This document shows, piece by piece, positions 6,975 to 8,932 of a stretch of DNA of 8,932 nucleotides. Source of the stretch: Nitrospinae bacterium CG22_combo_CG10-13_8_21_14_all_47_10 (GTDB lineage: Bacteria; Nitrospinota; Nitrospinia; Nitrospinales; VA-1); NCBI GenBank assembly GCA_002786505.1, contig PCTK01000157.1, forward strand, positions 1 to 8,932, in the 5' to 3' direction. The first letter of the stretch is position 1, and each line of letters begins with the position of its first letter. The notes beneath the pieces are model-generated. The model ran no database searches. It was given only the letters and a program-made list of their open reading frames with translations, and was not told where the DNA came from. Made by a program: the position numbers and the translations under genes.

Positions 6975-7364
6975 ATGGAGGTCCCCAAAGAGTTATTGTA
7001 TACGCAGGAACATGAATGGATTCGCATTGACGGCAAGAAAGCCGTGATCGGTATCACCCAGTTTGCCCAGGAGCAATTGGGAGATATTGTTTTTGTCGAA
7101 CTGCCGGAAGTGGGTAGCGAGATTGAACAGTCCAGCCCTTTCGGGGTTGTTGAGTCCGTGAAGACTGTTTCCGACCTTTATGCACCGGCAAGCGGTAAGG
7201 TTACGGCCGTGAATAAGGATTTGGAAAGCAACCCGGAAAAGGTCAACAGTGAACCTTATGGAGGAGGATGGATTGTTGAGATCGAACTTTCCAACGAAAA
7301 AGACCTGGAATCCCTTCTTAATCCAACTGCTTATACTGAACAATGCCAAAAGGAGACGGAGTAA
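6975..7364 (+). CDS. gcvH: Glycine cleavage system H-protein (lipoyl carrier)
   Basis: GcvH carries the reaction intermediates on a lipoyl arm, shuttling between the P-, T- and L-proteins. The 129 residues match the usual size. The protein opens with the typical LLYTQEHEWIRIDG (7-20) and continues with the hybrid-motif strand VIGITQFAQEQLGDIVFVEL (24-43). The lipoylation site is Lys63 in VESVKTVSDLYAP. After it come the SGKVTAVN turn, then NSEPYGGGWIVEIEL, as in the family. The ATG at 6975 has a strong GGAGG site and is the only sensible start. It lies 21 nt after gcvT and 24 nt before gcvPA, so all three are probably co-transcribed. Lys63 would need LipA/LipB or LplA for modification; those genes are not in the window. 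Confidence 0.98.
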   Translation: MEVPKELLYTQEHEWIRIDGKKAVIGITQFAQEQLGDIVFVELPEVGSEIEQSSPFGVVESVKTVSDLYAPASGKVTAVNKDLESNPEKVNSEPYGGGWIVEIELSNEKDLESLLNPTAYTEQCQKETE

Positions 7365-7388
7365 AAGCTCCGCTTCTTTCCCCGACCC

Positions 7389-8735
7389 ATGAGGTATATT
7401 CCCCATACAGAACAGGACATCAGGCAGATGCTTGCCGAAATCGGCGTGCAGGATATTGATGCCCTGTTCAAGAGCATCCCGGATTCTTTAAGATTGGGAG
7501 ATACCCTGCTGGGGCTCCCCAAGGCCCTTTCAGAATACGAATTGACCGGGTACTTGAAACGACTGCAGAAAAATAATGCCACGGTCGAGGACTATTCCAC
7601 CTTCCTCGGTGCCGGGGCCTATCACCATTTTTCTCCTGTATTGATTGATCATCTGATTTCCCGCGGTGAATTCTCCACCAGTTACACTCCCTACCAACCG
7701 GAAGTCAGCCAGGGGACTCTTCAGGCCATTTACGAATTTCAGACCATGGTCTGTCTATTGACCGGGATGGAAATTGCCAATGCCTCCATGTATGACGGGG
7801 CTTCTGCCCTTGCTGAGGCGGTGGTGATGTCCAACCGGGTCAACCGCCGCATGGAATTTCTGGTTTCGCAAGGGGTTCACCCGGAATACCGCAAGGTGAC
7901 GGAAACCTACACCAGGGGAAGCAACTTCAGCCTTAAAGAAATTCCTCTTGATGAAAAAGGCAAAACCGACCTCTCTGCTATTATTGAGAACCTGACTGGG
8001 AACACTTCTGCCGTTGTCCTGCAGTCGCCAAACTTTTTTGGAACGGTGGAAGAATACGCCACGCTAAAAGAGAAACTTGCGGAAAATGGCACCCTCTTGA
8101 TCGTTGTCGTGGCCGAGGCTTTGTCCCTGGGGATCCTGCAAGCACCTGGAACGCATGGCGCGGATATCGTCGTGGGGGAAGGGCAGTCGCTTGGCCTGCC
8201 GGTTTCTTTTGGCGGGCCCTACGTTGGTTTTTTCGCGACACGGGAAAAATTCTTAAGACAAATGCCGGGCCGTCTGGCCGGGGAAACGCTGGACCAGAAC
8301 GGAAAACGGGCTTATGTCTTGACGCTATCCACACGGGAACAGCACATCCGGCGTGAGCGGGCGACCTCCAATATCTGCACCAATCAGGGATTGTGCGCTC
8401 TGGCCGCTACCATTTTCATGTCGACTCTTGGCAAACAGGGCTTTCGTGAACTGGCAGTTCTGAACTTGAGAAAAGCCGACTATTTAAAAAACCGGCTGTC
8501 CCATGTGCCGAATTTTAAAATCCGTTTTACCGCCGACACGTTTAATGAATTTGTGCTGGAATGCCCCCGCCCGGTCGAAGAAATTTTAAATGCTTTGAAA
8601 CAGGAGCACATCATCGGCGGTTATGCCTTGGGGCTCTATTACCCAGAATTGAAAAACTGCCTGCTGATTTGCGTGACGGAACTGAACTCCCGCGAAGAAA
8701 TGGACCGCCTGGCCGAAAAACTGGAAGCTATTTAG
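7389..8735 (+). CDS. gcvPA: Glycine dehydrogenase (decarboxylating) subunit 1, split P-protein alpha chain
   Basis: This is the N-terminal half of the two-subunit P-protein, which with GcvPB decarboxylates glycine and loads the aminomethyl group onto GcvH. Its 448 residues equal the usual GcvPA length, so it is not a truncated one-chain GcvP. The start MRYIPHTEQDIRQML is typical, followed by FLGAGAYHHFSP (72-83), TPYQPEVSQGTLQAIYEFQ (100-118), ASMYDGASALAEA, ADIVVGEGQSLGLPVSFGGPY (258-278) and TLSTREQHIRRERATSNICT (312-331). The PLP-binding lysine belongs to the other subunit, so its absence here is expected. At 242-245 the sequence reads AEAL where I would expect a DP-type motif before SLG. 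The gene is in the same frame as gcvH, after a 24-nt gap without a Shine-Dalgarno. gcvPB does not follow within the window. Confidence 0.96.
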   Translation: MRYIPHTEQDIRQMLAEIGVQDIDALFKSIPDSLRLGDTLLGLPKALSEYELTGYLKRLQKNNATVEDYSTFLGAGAYHHFSPVLIDHLISRGEFSTSYTPYQPEVSQGTLQAIYEFQTMVCLLTGMEIANASMYDGASALAEAVVMSNRVNRRMEFLVSQGVHPEYRKVTETYTRGSNFSLKEIPLDEKGKTDLSAIIENLTGNTSAVVLQSPNFFGTVEEYATLKEKLAENGTLLIVVVAEALSLGILQAPGTHGADIVVGEGQSLGLPVSFGGPYVGFFATREKFLRQMPGRLAGETLDQNGKRAYVLTLSTREQHIRRERATSNICTNQGLCALAATIFMSTLGKQGFRELAVLNLRKADYLKNRLSHVPNFKIRFTADTFNEFVLECPRPVEEILNALKQEHIIGGYALGLYYPELKNCLLICVTELNSREEMDRLAEKLEAI

Positions 8736-8759
8736 CCCGCATATTTCATGAGAGGTTGT

Positions 8760-8835
8760 AAATCACCCCAGCCCCTCTTTGAAAAAGAGGGGTCTATTCC
8801 AGCTCCCCCTTCTGCGAAGGGGGTTGGGGGGATTT
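8760..8835. repeat. MITE/REP-like palindromic intergenic repeat
   Basis: A 76-bp unit is bounded by an imperfect inverted repeat. The left arm AAATCACCCCAGCCC (8760-8774) matches the reverse complement of 8821-8835 at 13 of 15 positions. Two hairpins are nested inside. The first pairs CCCCTCTTT (8772-8780) with AAAGAGGGG (8784-8792). The second pairs CCCCCTTC (8805-8812) with GAAGGGGG (8816-8823). C-runs facing G-runs around short A/T cores are typical of dispersed small palindromic elements in many bacterial genomes, but no second copy lies in this window. Neither hairpin is followed by a T tract, so a simple terminator does not explain it. Confidence 0.6.
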
Positions 8836-8840
8836 GGTTT

Positions 8841-8858
8841 CCCTGTTTTTGAACAGGG
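8841..8858 (+). terminator. Hairpin after gcvPA, weak terminator candidate
   Basis: CCCTGTT (8841-8847) pairs perfectly with AACAGGG (8852-8858) around a TTTG loop. A short T run (8865-8869) begins 6 nt after the stem, further than in a canonical terminator. It may be a third module of the adjacent repeat instead. Confidence 0.35.
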
Positions 8859-8932
8859 CGGTAATTTTTCAAAAACACATTTTGTAATTCAAAAAATATT
8901 CGGAATGTAACCGTTTGCCCTTACAAAACCTG

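Larger units (their letters stand above)
8736..8932. other. Non-coding tail after gcvPA
   Basis: These 197 nt contain no credible ORF. The first part holds the palindromic repeat at 8760-8835 and the hairpin at 8841-8858. From 8859 on the sequence is AT-rich and shows only an 8-bp inverted pair, TTTTGTAA (8880-8887) and TTACAAAA (8921-8928). No gcvPB start is visible before the window ends. Confidence 0.7.

Noticed and set aside
6993..7406. Minus-strand 137-codon ORF opposite gcvH
   Set aside because: It is antisense to a firmly identified gene and shows no domain; its openness follows from the codon pattern of gcvH.
8760..8858. CRISPR array
   Set aside because: The repeats are palindromes of differing sequence with no regular spacing and no identical direct repeats, and there are no cas genes.
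8880..8928. 8-bp inverted repeat TTTTGTAA / TTACAAAA as an operator or att-like site
   Set aside because: Eight AT-rich bases separated by 33 nt are expected by chance in such DNA, and no integrase or regulator is nearby.

Overview
The window looks like ordinary chromosomal DNA from a Gram-negative-type bacterium of moderate GC content. It is densely coding, with short intergenic gaps and no integrase, transposase, CRISPR array, tRNA or rRNA. Protein style and gene order would fit a Nitrospinota/Nitrospirota- or deltaproteobacteria-like lineage. That placement is inference only; no marker here settles it.

Layout from left to right. (1) Bases 1-320 hold the 3' end of a DUF4399-type gene (+), closed by a strong intrinsic terminator at 350-382. 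(2) Bases 454-1377 hold a full-length soluble protein I do not recognise (+). It converges, with only 17 nt between, on a minus-strand cluster. (3) The minus-strand cluster reads right to left: a MobA-like nucleotidyltransferase (5725-4685), lepA/EF4 (4563-2761), lepB/signal peptidase I (2771-2094) and a HAD phosphatase (2087-1395). lepA and lepB overlap by 11 nt, and lepB and the HAD gene are 6 nt apart, so these three very probably share a transcript. (4) A 106-nt divergent intergenic region (5726-5831) carries promoter-like elements for both directions. (5) The plus-strand glycine-cleavage cluster is gcvT, gcvH and gcvPA (5832-8735). (6) A non-coding tail (8736-8932) holds a MITE/REP-like palindromic repeat and another hairpin.

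How the genes work together: GcvPA (half of the split P-protein), lipoyl carrier GcvH and aminomethyltransferase GcvT are three of the four glycine-specific polypeptides of the glycine cleavage system, which splits glycine to CO2, NH3 and 5,10-methylene-THF. The PLP-carrying partner GcvPB is not in the window, and the non-coding repeat region lies where it is usually found. The minus cluster pairs a translational GTPase (LepA) with the signal peptidase that matures exported proteins (LepB), the classic lepA-lepB arrangement, here with an upstream nucleotidyltransferase and a downstream phosphatase of unknown substrate.

I see no clear previously undescribed multi-gene system. The least explained items are the unrecognised protein at 454-1377, the long atypical nucleotidyltransferase at 4685-5725, and the palindromic repeat after gcvPA.
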